DNA of 64,000 bases from Lasiosphaeria ovina (GCA_033439765.1 JAULSN010000001.1:5828001-5892000); one strand, 5' to 3'. Positions 49,164 through 61,900 are shown, numbered from the stretch's first letter. Numbers and translations are program-made. The notes: a model not told the origin generated them from the sequence alone.

Positions 49164-50956
49164 GCATCTCGACAAGCAACGGAACTCTCATCAGGACCAT
49201 GATGAACCAGTTTCAGTGAGTGTGGCAGGCGATACGGCTTACGGATAGTATACTATCTCCCCTAAACTGACCGACAATGAGTGTCTCTGTGCCCCGACAA
49301 GTTCCAGTGCCAAGGCCGTGTCTGTCCCGGCAGCGCCTCATTGTTACATACGATTGAAGTGTGCTTCGACGCCAGCCACACCTTCTAACAAAGGAGACGG
49401 GCCAGTGGCGGATCCTCGGCCTGTTGTTGCGTTGTTGCTGAGGCGGGAGTCGAGCTATTTTTGTTTCAGGGCCCAGCCTATCGGCGCACACTCGCGGCGA
49501 GGTGGCAACTCCTGCGTTTTTGTCGAGATGCGAGATGCGAGCAGCCCGCGACGCCCAGACGACCACGACAGCTGCGGAACTCGGGGGACTCCATGAGGCC
49601 GGACACGAAAAGCGCCCTCACACCCACCTGTAACCTGAGTTACCTCTATGCAGTGGTTGCCCACTGGGAGAGAGGCAGTTTAGTATACACTGTATGTATG
49701 TGCAACCTGGAACATCCTGATCCTCGCAGCCTCGAAAGAGATCCAATGGATGGGCCAAAGCGGACCCCAAAAGGGGCCTGCGACGCAGTCAATCGAGGCA
49801 ATTGGTGACCTGTCTCTGGCATTCGAATTTATCCCAACTTTTTCCTTTTATTTCCCTGGTTTGTTTGTTAAAGGAGAGATGGTGCAGGGGTCCCGGCATA
49901 TGGAAGCCAAGATGAAACAATGATGATCGCTCTCAGCGTTTGCAGCGGATGGAAATTCCCAAGGTTCGGGTATCCGTAGGGCGTGTGGGAGTATGCGTGG
50001 TCATCACCTTTTTCCCGATCCCCAGCACGGCACCTAGGATCGCACCACACAGAATCCAGAATTCGGAATTGCTGTGGCGGTCGTGACGGATGAACGCACT
50101 TTACCAAGTGCAGTACTCCGTATAGAAGAGGAACTCGGTCTCAGTGAGAGTGTGTGGGTAGCTGACAAAGCCTTGGCCGCCTCATGCATTGAACCCCTAC
50201 TAAAGCAACCTTGAACTAGTTTAAGCGTCATAAGAAGCTGTGAACGCGCACAGAGAAGCACTCCGCCCCAAAGCCTGCACTAGGTACGGAATAGGGATGG
50301 GTATACACATGTAGAACATTGGTTACCGTCCACAGCGGGACCTGCCATCTAGGTACTGCGTAGGCAGGTGGTTCGTGCCTAGCGTGCGACTTTCTGAGCC
50401 TCCACAGTACTGCCCTGGAGCCTCCACTGACCTGACCTCCACCTCACCCGATCAGTGCCCGCTTTCTATCTCGTCCAGAGACTCGAGTGTGCGCGCCAAT
50501 GAGCCCGCCTGCAGCAAACGACGGATTGCGCTACCATCCAAGCCTGCATTCCCCCCATTGGATCGAATTGTGCTGAAGAGCACTGCACTGGATTGGAGAG
50601 AAATTGTCGCCGGCCCCCCCATGCCCTTTCGGTGCCGCTTCGCCGCCTGGCCTCTGCGTCTACCCAGCACTATCCCGCCCACCTTCACGCCCGCCCCCTC
50701 CAATCGTCCACCCTCCCCCCCCCTTCCACAATCCAAGCAACCCCCAACCACTGCAGCCAGCCCGCAAGCCCTCACGCCAGCAACCCTCGACGTTACACGA
50801 AGCCCGCCCGATGGAGAGAGCCACAACCGCACGCACGGCACCGAGCATCCATACCATGAAACTTCCCACTGACAAGCAGCCATTGCCGTGATTCCATCCA
50901 GCCCAGCAGCCTAGCCCAGCCCCAGACCCGACGCCAGACGCGCGACGCCATCGACA

Positions 50957-53900
50957 ATGGCGACCGTCTCCGGGCCAGAAGGCGACGGCCGACGGCGCTC
51001 CATCGAGAAGTCGCCAATCGTCATCATGTCCGATGGCGACGACGACGATGACCCGACCGCCTTTGAGAGGCTGCCCGACGAAATCATCGAGCAGTGCGTT
51101 CCCCTTCGCTCCCTTTTCTCTCATGTGTCACCCCGTGTTTGTGTCCGCGTTTGTGTCTACGTCGTGGCCACTGTGTCTAACAAGCAGCGCCTCCCAGAAT
51201 CCTCCAGGCGACCGACTCGAATGGCTTCGCATCGCTGTCCCTGCTCAACGCAAAATGGAGGAGTGTCGCCCAGCAGGCTCACTTGTATGCTTACCATCTG
51301 GCGAGTTGCCCGTCGTACGCTATGAGCCACGGTGGATCGCCGCCCGCCGCATCCGAGAACGACCTGCCCCGGCTCCGGAAGCTGTTCGCCAAGGAGGTCA
51401 AGCGGAACCTGTTCGAGGCCTATCTGCGGCCCAACAAGACCGTCATCAAGGTCATTTCAAATTCCATCAGCTCCTCGTCTTGTCCGGGCGGCGAAGGCAT
51501 CCAGTTCAATCCCTCACCCAAGGGCCATCACCTGCTGGCCTACAACTCGTCGCGCATCCATGTCATCGACATGCGCGCCCCCGAGATCGCCGTCAAGCGC
51601 GAGTTCAAGATCCTGCGTCGCCCTGCTGCCACTTGCATCAACGACGAAGGCTCATTGCTCGCCGTGCTACTGACCGAGATGCAAGTTGACGTATACGACC
51701 TGACCGAGACGCCTCCGAAGCGAAACCGGTCCATCATCCTTGACCACAGCCCTCGCGCCATCGCCATCTCCCCGTGTGGTTCGGTTCTGGCTGCCGCCTA
51801 CGAAGGCGGTATCGAGGTGTCTTCGCTCAACCCTGGGGCCCTCTCCACCGATAGACGAGCAGTCAAGTGCGACGGAGTTGATGCTCTGACTTTCTCTTTT
51901 GACGGCACCCAGATCCTAGGCACCACGGTCTCGTCGTCGCAGCCCAACACGGTCATACTAACAGCCCCTTATTACGACCCGGGAAGTCATATGGCCGACG
52001 ATAACATCAGTGCGCTGTGGACTACGTCGATTCTCTTTCCGAACACCAGCCGTGACTGCAGCCATGCTGTCCTGATTCAGCACGGCAAGTATGAAGAGGC
52101 CGGCTGGACGTTTACGTACGATCGCAGCTTCGAGACCTTCCGAGCGGTCCGCATCGACGATCTTCGTAACGGTACCACGTATTTCACCGGGCCGGTGCCT
52201 AGCCCAACCTGCCAGGCCAAGCTGATCCCATGCACACTGCCGGCCGCTTCGTATTACGGCGAGCTTGTCTCGGCCGGCTTTCAGGGTAAGGATATTTGGC
52301 TCTACGGCATCCCTGAAGACCTCGATGCCATCTCCGACACGTCCAACGCTGGCAGCGACAACGCGCAGACTGGAAATAGCCTCTCCCGCCGCAACAGCGG
52401 TCCGTCGGTGCGGTCAGCGCAGCGGATGCAAGAGAACTGCGACCCGAGCAGAGTGCCTCAGTGGCAGATTCTTTGCGACAAACTTCGGAACACTTTTGTG
52501 GGAGGCTACAAAATCGATGAGCTCGACGGCGTTAACATGGTCAAATGGGTTACCGACTTTGGCGATTCGTCGATGAAGGAACGTCTAGTTGTTGCTGCCC
52601 GGGGAGTCATACCTGGCCTGTCGATTACCGACGACGAGGGAATCGATTTTGTCGACGGAGGACGACTTACTGTCATCGACTTCGACTATGGTGTCGAGGA
52701 CGGCGGGGTCACCGAGTGCACTATCGAAGTGGGAGCAATAGAGCCCGAAGTGCTTGAGGAAGAGCATCGGGATATGGATACCGAAGTGGCAATCGTCCGC
52801 CGCAGGACGGTTGCTCAACGGAGGGGGAATCGCAGTACCCTCATGCGTGCTGCAACAACGGCGGCCCGCGGTCAATCATCTTCTGCCCAGTCTACAGCAA
52901 CAGACGAGGATGAGGACGATGACCCCCTTTTGCCCCGTAGAATGCGGGCTCCTCCCCCACCTCGAGCTGCCGAGCCCCCCGCAGCGGGCGAGGAGACGGA
53001 AACGCAATCGATCATTGAGGAGCAGGAGGCCTTGGATGCCCCCTATTCTCATGCAAGCCCGCGGTCGGGCACCACCCTCCGGCGTGCCGCCACCGCCGCC
53101 GCCGTGAACCGTCGGATGCACCCGCAGGCGACGGCAGGTCACATCGAATACCGCAGGGCCGATGGTCGAGCCGAGCATCCGCACGAGAGTGACGCGGACA
53201 ACTGGGTGCCCCCGCCGCCTCCGTATCAGAAAGATGATCCTGGTGATTTGCCAGCCTTCTTGCGTCATGCGGCTATTGGACCGGCTGCAGCCCCTGATGC
53301 GCAGACCGAAGAGCAATTCCCGAAGCAACAGCCCACCCGCAACCGGCCAGTAACTCTCCAGCAGCCTCTCCGCCAGCCATCCACCCAGCAGCCAGCTCGA
53401 AGCCGTCCGCTCACTCTCCAGCCGCGCCGCACTCAAACGGTGAGTGCTAGCTATCGTGACGCTCCACCAGTTCCACCCATCCCGCCCGTTCCATCTCTTC
53501 CGGCTTCCATTCCTCCTGTTCCGCCAATTCCGCAGGTCCACCTTTCTGTCCGGCCACCACAGGCTCGGGCTCCGCAAGCCCCACAGGATTCGCAATCACC
53601 CTCGCACGAACGAGAGATAAGCGGGTCCTCGCTCCAGCCTCCCCAGGACAGCGGTTCGCGCCCGGGCTCGAGCGACTCTCGATACATGGAGGGAGAGAAC
53701 ATCTATGACGTCTCGCCGCCCGACTCGCCGACCGCGCGAGATCCAGCTGCGAGCGTAATCGTGGGCGGTCCTCCAGCGAGCAGCGATGCAGTCGCCACGG
53801 GGGCTCCCATCTCGCCCGTTGTTTCAAACCAACAAGACCCTCGAACATTGCTTCGCATCCAAACAGCGCCTGCTGCTCCGCAATCTCAATCTGGCCGGCC

Positions 53901-54984
53901 ACCAGCGCTTGATTTACATATCCCGTCTCCCTCGGTCAGCAGAGTCGCAGCATCGCAAAACACGGCACTCGCCACAAACAGCGCTCCGGTCAGACGGCTG
54001 TCTAATTCTATGACGTGGCCGCTGCAGAATTCGGAAGGCGTCCCCAATGTGATGGCCGGTCACCCATATTCGGCGCCTCCTGTTGGCGTAAACACCGATA
54101 ACATGGCACAATCCTTCCCTCTTCCCCGGCCTGACCAACTGGTGAGCCTAAATAACCGCTCAGAAGCGCCCAAGCGATTGTCGGGGGCCTTCCAGCGGGT
54201 GCCAGTGGGCAGCCGCACCAGCGACGAGTACCGACGGTTGTCGTACCAGCGGCCACTCTCGCAGCAGCAACAGTACCCGCAGCAGCAACAGTACTCGCAG
54301 CAGCAACAGTACTCGCAGCAGCAACAATACCCGCAGTTCCAGCAGCCGCACTTTCAGCCATACCACGCCCCGGCCCAGATTTACCAACCGCAACCGCGGC
54401 ACCCTCAAGACGTCCTGGCAGGGCGGCACCAGGAGGAGACGCCCCTCATCATCAGCACGCCCAAGGGTGTGTCGGGTGCTTTTGACGCGCTAGACCGGCG
54501 CATTTCGGGACAGCGGGCAGAGACGCCGATTCTAGCGCCCGTGCCGCGCCACCCGCGCCCCGTGACGCAGCCCGCCGTTCTCCGTCCCACGATGGAGCGC
54601 CTCGAGACGATCTATAGCGTGGCGTCGGTCAACGGTGGGCACCATCAAACCCTGGCCGAACAGTCGCGCCTTGGAGTGCCTCGGGCGCCGGAGTCCACTT
54701 CGTCGACGGTGCGCGTTGCTAGCTTGAACAGGAAGCAGAGCCGGGCCGAACGTAGCGCGGCTAAGAATATTGCCGACGCCAAGCGGCGTGGATGGACGGG
54801 CCGTTCGCGGTCGACCAGGCGCAAGAAGAAGAAGGAGCGCGATTTCGACGTGGCGAGCAGCGCGGGATGGACCGACGTGACGACATTTAGCACGCGGTCC
54901 ATGGGCTTTGGACGCCGAACCGGCGGCAGCGAGTCTGTGGCGGGGCAGCAGAGCAAAGGCGACAGGAAGTGTGTGGTGATGTGA
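50957..54984 (+). CDS. Large F-box protein with propeller-like domain and C-terminal CaaX box
   Basis: Two exons, 50957-51093 and 51198-54984, join in frame (GTGCGT donor, CCCAG acceptor) to 1,307 residues. The F-box spans the intron at about residues 35-80: FERLPDEIIEQ then ILQATDSNGFASLSLLNAKW. This suggests a substrate receptor of an SCF ubiquitin ligase. Residues 120-480 read as a WD40-like propeller, with weak repeats such as GIQFNPSPKGHHLLAYNSS, HVIDMRAPEIAVKREFKI and AIAISPCGSVLAAAYEGG. The remaining 800 residues are Pro-, Arg- and Gln-rich and disordered, with an 18-base unit repeated four times (54262-54333) coding QQQQY-type repeats. The last residues, RKCVVM, form a CaaX box, so the protein is probably prenylated and membrane-anchored. 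The specific orthologue is not recognised. Confidence 0.85.
54262..54333 (+). repeat. Four 18-bp coding minisatellite units in the F-box gene
   Basis: Four near-identical 18-base units beginning CAGCAGCAACAGTAC lie in frame. Each codes Gln-Gln-Gln-Gln-Tyr plus Ser or Pro. Differences are single bases. Confidence 0.9.
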
Positions 54985-55849
54985 TTGTTGGGCAGCTTTT
55001 CCCTGTCCTTTGAGCGGAAAAATCGGATTAATAGATACCCAAAAGAAGGTGACGTGAGGAAAATTGACTAGCTAGTTTGGTGTTGGGAAGCAGGCATTTT
55101 GATTTCGGGGGTTCTCTTTTCTTTTGTCTTCTTATGTCTCTGTTATTTTGCGGATCGAACACGATGTTTTGGTTAGCTGCATGCTGCAACCGGCAGGTGG
55201 GTTAATGTTTGTTTCTGTCTAGTGAAGCCGTTGGGAAGGCGGAGGAGTTCTGGCTTTCTGGAGGATTGAGGGGGGGGTTCAATGGTTACACAGCACAGCA
55301 CAGCAATGATGATTCTCGCCAGCACACAACACACAACATACATACATAATCCCTGTCCAGGCCTGCCGCGGACTTGGGGCCCATATATAGCATACTGCAC
55401 GTACGAGGAAAGGGAGGGTTCCTTTTGTTCCTGGGAGGCGGGTTGCTTTTTCTTGTCTTTCTTTGCGCTCGCTTCGAAATATGGCTGAGCAGAGAAAGTG
55501 AGGGGGGTTTCTTATATATTTTCATACTTTACTTACATACTACCATACATATACATACGTATGTATGAGCATATATGATACGTTGTTGGAATTTAACATC
55601 TGTAGCACCTTTGTCGTTGAAAAGCAAGGTGTATCGTCTTTTTGGTTGGGAAGGGGTAGTTTTCAACATGTGTTCATTTGGCAACTACGTATCGTACCTA
55701 GTGTGTTTGTCTGTTTGTTTGCAACTCTAATTAACTAGCCATCTCGTCTGTTTCCCTGGCTGGCTGGCTGGCTGGCTGTTTGCTGCCGACGTTTCATCGT
55801 CTCGTCATCTCACCCATCCCGTCTCTCTCTCTACGTACGCACATACTAA
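54985..55849. other. Convergent intergenic region
   Basis: No gene is recognised in these 865 bp. It contains short GGCT (55757-55778) and CATA repeats and should hold the 3' ends of the F-box gene and of the small gene that follows. Confidence 0.5.
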
Positions 55850-56128
55850 CTACTTCTTCGTACCATCATCGCCATCAACCTCGTCCTTCCTCGGGACCGT
55901 CGCCCCGGGAACCATGCCCTCGACGTCCTGGCCCGCATCATGCGTCCCGGTCGATCCGGACAGCTTCTTGCTGCTGTTGTTATTGTTGTGCAGTCCTGGC
56001 GTCGTTGTAATTGTTGCCGCGTCGTGGATGTGCGTCTTGGTGGCTGCTGCTACGGGCGGCACGGCGTCGTCGACCGTCGGCCCGTCGCGAGCGCCGATGG
56101 GGTTTCCGCGGCCTGAGTTGGTTGCCAT
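55850..56128 (-). CDS. Small hypothetical protein, 92 aa
   Basis: The frame from ATG 56128 (in a good CAAATGGC context) codes 92 residues, polar and without a signal peptide or membrane segment. It starts MATNSGRGNPIGARDGPTVD, has an Asn run and ends with an acidic/basic tail (EVDGDDGTKK). I do not recognise a family. The ordinary composition of its first 25 residues and the clean start favour a real small gene, but chance cannot be excluded for a frame of this size. Confidence 0.45.
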   Translation of the reverse strand: MATNSGRGNPIGARDGPTVDDAVPPVAAATKTHIHDAATITTTPGLHNNNNSSKKLSGSTGTHDAGQDVEGMVPGATVPRKDEVDGDDGTKK

Positions 56129-56862
56129 TTGTTTCCTCTATTAGCTATCTGTGTGTGGGTTGTGTGGGTGGTGTTAGTTGATGTGTTGTATGTGGTTGAA
56201 GGTGAGTGAGTGTAAGTTGGAAGAGTGTAAGTAAGTTGGTTGGTTCATTGAGCAGCGGCTGGAGTGAATTGGGAATAAATGCATTGTGAGTGAATAAACG
56301 GAATGTGAGGATGTTTTGTTTAGGTGAGGGTGTTTTGCCTACCTGTCTGCGGCTGCACTTAGGGTGGTTGCAAGGATGGTAGTTATGAAGCTGTTTGTCC
56401 CAAAGCTTTGGTGGTGTTCGGGGTATCTTGTTGAACTAAAGACGACTTGAGAGTGAAATCCAGCCGTGTAAGTCAGGTTGCCAGAGGCAATGATGTCAGA
56501 GGTGTGCCACCAATGGATGTGTTACGGTGGCTTGTAATTGGTAATTGCGGGTACTGGCGGGGACAGTACGGGCCTATGTATTGGTACCGTTACCTCACCG
56601 TGGTGAGCCAGGAGGTACCTTACCTACGGAATATCGAATCTCGAATTTCCTTTCCGAGAACCGCGTCGGTTGTCCTCGGCATCCGATCCGCGACTCCCCC
56701 ACAGCCAGCCACCGTGATACTTAGTTTCTGAGGATATTTACCAAGAAAGGCATTCCTTGGTGCCTGAGAGTCTACTTTGTTGTCCTGCTTTTCTTTTCTC
56801 TTATTATCCCTTTAATTTCGCCAAGGCTAAAGAGACCATGTGGCAATAGCAAACACGCCAAA
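56129..56862. other. Divergent intergenic region
   Basis: This region is 734 bp with no gene seen. It contains GTGTGTGGG-type repeats near 56150-56175 and a GGTACCTTACCTACGG motif at 56614-56629. Confidence 0.5.
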
Positions 56863-58513
56863 ATGCTGCTGGTTAGACTCTCTCCAGCAAAGCTAGTATC
56901 TCTGCGCCATGCTGTTCAGGGGTACAGGATAGCCCGTGGGCTGTCAACTTCGGCCTCGTCGTTTGGCGGCCTCTCAGTTGCCCTCAATCCGTCGACGGCG
57001 TCCAAGGTGGGTTCTCAGAGGCCATCCCCGCTGCACTGTGGTATAATCGAGGTACTGATGCGCCGCGGGTGGTAGGAACAAGTGGCAGATGCTGTCGGCC
57101 GGTCGCTGAGGGCGTCTGGTGGGCCTGCCGTCGCTGCTGTTGTGCTTGCCTCGGGAGGCCTGGCCTCGTGGCTGCAAGACGAGGCCTTCATGTCTCGCCT
57201 GCTCTCGCCCCTGGCTAGCGGGTCTGCGTCTCTAAACGTATTGTCCGTTGCTGTCCACGGCATCCCGCGGCGGCGACACGGCCCCGGACCCCCCTTCTCC
57301 TCCTCTGAGGGCCTCGCGGTCCTGCACGGTAGCCTCGACGGGCTGCTCCCAGGTCTGTGGAGTGTCTCTGCTGCAGACGCACACCAGGCGACCGGCGATG
57401 CCAGCTGCCAGCCATCGCTCGAGTTCCACACCGCCCCGTTCGACGGCGACGCGCGGCCTCTGCAGGTGACGGTGCCTCTTGCCAACACCATCTTCAGCAA
57501 TGGCAGGCAGCACACCATGTTCGCGAGCCGCTGGCACACGGCTAGTGGCGGAGCAGCTCTGCCCCAGATCGCCGGCGTGGTTGAGAAGATGACGCAGTCC
57601 ATCCTTGTTCCCAGGGCTCTAGGTGCCGGGGCAGGCAGCGCCACCAGCACCGTGGCTGTACCACTCGTCCCGGTGACCGAGGCGCGGAGGATTGCGGCCG
57701 GCCTCGGAAACATTCTCCGCCAGGTCGAGATTGGCGTGACGCCCATGCCGGCGTCCAAGGAGCTCGAGTCCGTCATCCCCAAGCTCCTCGATGCCCGGTC
57801 CAAGCAGCTGGGCGACCAGGCTGCGGGCCCTGTGGGCGTGTGGGCTCTGATCTACCCCGAGAATTTTGTTGCCGACGCAGACTTTCCCCGTCCTCTCGAG
57901 TTGAGCGGCGCCGGGCAGTCTCACGAGTGGAGCCGTGCGCAAGAGGTCTCGGACCTGATGCCCAGGCTCCTGGCAGCTGGCTGCCATATACGCAAAATAT
58001 GTGAGTCGCGATAGATATCATAAGCCTACTCGCGAGCCAGATTTTGTTCTAACCGTGGCTACAGTGAGCGGAGGCGGCGGCTGGGGGCTGAAGCAAGGTC
58101 TGCTGTCTCTCGACCCGCAGACGAGACATGCCACGCCAGACCAGGAGGACATTGAGAACTTCATCAGGTCTTTCCACGGCGACGAATCTGGTGGGGCCAT
58201 CGTGACGCCTGGCTCCTTTGTGCAATTCCTGGTCGAGCCGGCCGGCAGCCCCCCTGCCGGGGAAGTCGGACAAGGCTCGCAGGCAGAAAGCAACGACACT
58301 GGCCCTCTAGAAATCGTCGTGGGCACGCAGGACCAGGTAGCGGATTCCCTGGCTGGCCCCGACCACATCGAGGTCGGGGTGAATCTCTTTGGTGCCATAT
58401 CTTCAGAGGGCGTCTATGTCATTTCACAGCCTGGAGCGGGCCAGGGCAGCGGCCGCCCAGCCATCACGACGAAGATCGACGCATCTAACTCGTACGTCGT
58501 CTCGAGCCCCTGA
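56863..58513 (+). CDS. Mitochondrial-type protein with FIST-like character, function unknown
   Basis: Three exons, 56863-57006, 57076-58000 and 58065-58513, join in frame to 505 residues. The first 35 residues (MLLVRLSPAKLVSLRHAVQG and on) are basic and hydroxylated without acids, like a mitochondrial presequence. The body has an alternating strand-helix pattern in which AVAAVVLASGGLASW and the stretch around NVLSVAVHGI resemble the N-terminal FIST sensory domain. The most conserved-looking block, split by intron 2, is IRKILSGGGGWGLKQGLLSL. The C-terminus ends VSSP. A FIST-type ligand-binding role is only a weak suggestion. The gene ends 150 bp from the retrotransposon LTR, so it marks the edge of the genic region. 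Confidence 0.75.
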
Positions 58514-58662
58514 GCATGTCATGGGACGTAGCACGTATGGCATTCGCTTTTCGAGTACACGATGCTGCGATGCCCAACGTGAATGCACCGCCCTAGTATG
58601 CAGTGACAGTCGTGCGGATGATTGGTGTCATCACCGTGGCAACTCACTGCCTTGTATTTATT

Positions 58663-58909
58663 TGTTGTAACTCATATAGCCGGGTTGTCACTTGGATTGG
58701 CAAATGGCCGTTATGCTTCTGTATATTATAGATCTCATATCAAAATCCAACTCGGCGCTAGTCGATTGCTCACTCTGTGTGGATGGTATATATAGGATGC
58801 ATTGGCTAACTAACTCTAGGAGGGGGAACCTCCCGCACTAAATGTGTGGGCGAGAACCCGTACGGGGGCAACTGGCCCATACGCTAGGGTAGGGCTAAAC
58901 CCCGCAACA
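58663..58909 (-). mobile_element. 3' LTR of a Ty1/copia element
   Basis: The 247-bp segment starts TGTTGTAACTC and ends CCCCGCAACA on the plus strand, giving TGTTG/CAACA ends. Read on the minus strand, it is preceded by a polypurine tract (GAAGGGGG at 58912-58919) and contains a CCTATATATACC TATA box. The element's polymerase ends just inside it. Only one LTR is visible, so the target duplication cannot be tested. Confidence 0.75.
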
Positions 58910-61900
58910 CACCCCCTTCGGCCATACTTATAAGTGAAGCTATTCGGAGATGTCTATACTATATAAATAATGGCAAAAGCTATGTGGTATAAAATGGGAG
59001 GCTCTCAACTAGTCTACAAATGAGCTCTGCTCATTCTTTCTCAATACCAGGGGACCCTTCGGGACTCCATTCCCAATATCTTGACGAATTTAACATACAA
59101 ATCCAGTACAAGGGGCTTGGTAAAACCGTCCGTAGGCATCTCTGTACCTAGGATCTTTTCTAGCCTTATTTCCTTCTTCGCCACTACGTTAATGATCCAT
59201 TTATAACGTATATCGATATACCGGGTGCGTGCCTTATTGAGTAGATTCAGGATCGTAATATAGGCATTTTGGCTATTAGTGAATAAGACTAAAGGCGCTT
59301 CTTACTCAATACCGTATTCTCTATAGCTTATTGATCTAAATAGCTGACCTTTCTACCGGGGTTAAATTCGTAAACTCTACTTCCGTTGAGCTTATTATAA
59401 CGTAAGTTTATTTCTTTAACTTCCAGTATATAGGGCCGTCTATAAGGAATACTATATATCCTCCTATTAAGTAACGTATAAGTACTTCATCTCTAAGCGA
59501 GGCATCTATATAGGTACGGAGCCCTAGGTTCTTAACTATATTATATATTCCTCTAAAGACTAGTCCTAAGGACTTGGTACCCTTAAGGTAGCGAAATAGG
59601 TACTTTAGAAGGTCGAGATATTTCTAACTTGGTCTAGTATTAGCCTTATAAAGTCGTAAGACTATATATATAATATCTAGTCGTATTCCCGTCGATAGGT
59701 AGTTAAGAGCGCCCGTCTTCTTAATATAGTCTTTCTACTCATTATATATAACTACCTATTTAGGCGATCCCTTTAACGGCAAATCGAACTTCGTAGGCTA
59801 CGGAGTTTTAGCCGGTTTAAGGTCTTCGTAGTTAAACTTCTTTAGTAAGGCTACGGTATATACTTCCTATATAAGGAAGACTTTACGTTACTCTTTATCC
59901 CTAATAATATTAAAACTAAGGAATCGCTTAACTTCGCCTAGCTCCTTCATTTTATAATATTTTTAAAGCTTAGCGGCGATTTTGTCGATAATTTCGTTTA
60001 TTAGTACGGAAATAAGTACGTTATCTATATAAAGTAGGATTATAGAGCTATCGCTCTTATATTTAAAGAGGCAGGTATCTACCTCGAAAGGTATATAGCC
60101 TAGGGACTTTATAACTAGCGTTATCGTAAGGTACTAGTATAGAGGACTTCTTCTTAGACTATATAAAGCTTTCTTAAGAAGCTAGTATTTGCCTTTCCCT
60201 CTCTCTAAGCCGGTTAGTTATTATACGTAGTATATATAACCTAGAGGGATATTAGTATTGAGGAATATTACGTCGTAGTCGTATTACTTATATTATAAGT
60301 TCCTGTTGGTTTTTAATATATATATATTTTTTTTACCTTATATAAAATAAATAATATAAAAAGAACTATAAGAGGTAAAAATATATAATAAATAGATTTA
60401 TACTGCTTACGTAATAATACAACTATAAATAATTGTGAGTCCTTACATAAGCAACCTTATATAAGCTGCAAAGCTTATATACACAACGGACCTACGGACC
60501 TACCACAACGTAATGCAACCACAACCACTTAATGCCCCGCGTATACGGTCTTTGGAATCGATCCAACTGCCACAGGTGTTGGCCCCGTACGGCCAGGGCA
60601 GTAGGCGACCTTCAGGCAACCGGTTCCAACAGCCAGGCCGCTCACAGGGCCACCTGGCCGCGGACCGGGCCACCTGCCGGCCACCTGCAACAGGCCCGGG
60701 CCAACTGGCCGCAGGCCCTGCCGGGCCGGCCACGACCTTGGCCAACGATCCTCTGTTGGCTTCAGACCGTTGTTCGAAGTGTTGAACAGAGCCGAGTTCC
60801 GTTCAACCGAGTCCACACAAGCCGGTATATAAGGGAACCATTTTCCCACCTTTGTATTTAGAATAACTACATCTTCATCAGTCTTCGACCAATCACAACA
60901 ATCAAAATACCATTCTGCTCTACTTTTCTTGCTCTTTATTATCATCCATTTTGCCGCCCTTCACCGCCTTTCTTTCTTGCTCACGGAAGTCCCAGACCTA
61001 ACTTCCGTTAAAACCTTTCCATAACTACCACTCTTTCAACTGCTTGAAATCTAATTAATGCTCTATCGATATAACCTCCTCAACAGTTCCGGACTATTAT
61101 AACTATTATAAAGGTTTTTACTAAGACGCTATTCGTAACTATTATATAAACGTCTTAACTATTCTAGCCCTCGGTCTCGAAGTTACTATATATAACCTAG
61201 CGAGCTCTCGGTAATATCTTTTTAGTATTCGGGTCTAGTTTCTTATTATAGACCTATTTTCCCGGTAAAATAGTCTACCCTTTAGGTATATTAATAAGTA
61301 CGTAGACTTCCTTATCCAAGATCTTTTAATCCTATTACTTTATAATAGGTAGCTAGTAAGACTCGTAGTTAGTAACTCGCTATACCTCCTTATAATTCTT
61401 TAGGAGCTTAGTAAATATAGTATAAAGCTTATACTTAACTTTTATTACTAAGAGGGTATAATCTATAGCTACCTTTATCTTCGGGTATATATATTAATAT
61501 TAGAAAAAGCTAGTATTAACTTATAGACCTTAGTAATTAAGGCCTAGAATCGGTTTTCTATCGGTATATATACCGGGCGGTACGTTAGTCCTGCCTAAGC
61601 GCCTTACCCCCTTAAATCGAACCTTCTTCTACTTCTTTACCTTCTCTTTCTTAGCTTTAGGGTCTTATATTCATAGGGCTTTAGTCGTACGGGAGTAATC
61701 GTAGGGGATAGGATCTTCGCTTGGTAGATCTAGGTGATCTTCGGTATCTTAGAATTCGTCACCCGATTCCTCGGTCGGCTCGGTATATAATACGTAAGGG
61801 TATCGCTTAAATATATACGGCTTAGGTTCTTCCGAATATTCGTCGGTCGGCTCGGGCGTCGCTTTAGGTATTAGGGCTTCCTTACGCGCGGGCCTTCCTC

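Larger units (their letters stand above)
47333..50956. other. Long divergent intergenic region, about 3.6 kb
   Basis: This is the longest gene-free interval outside the transposon region. The open frames are short and give no recognisable protein. It holds a CACCG/CACTA-type repeat (48391-48452), a 31-bp tandem duplication (49102-49163) and TAGGTA-type motifs near 50282 and 50350. The last 350 bases are C-rich and probably form the leader of the F-box gene. Confidence 0.55.
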
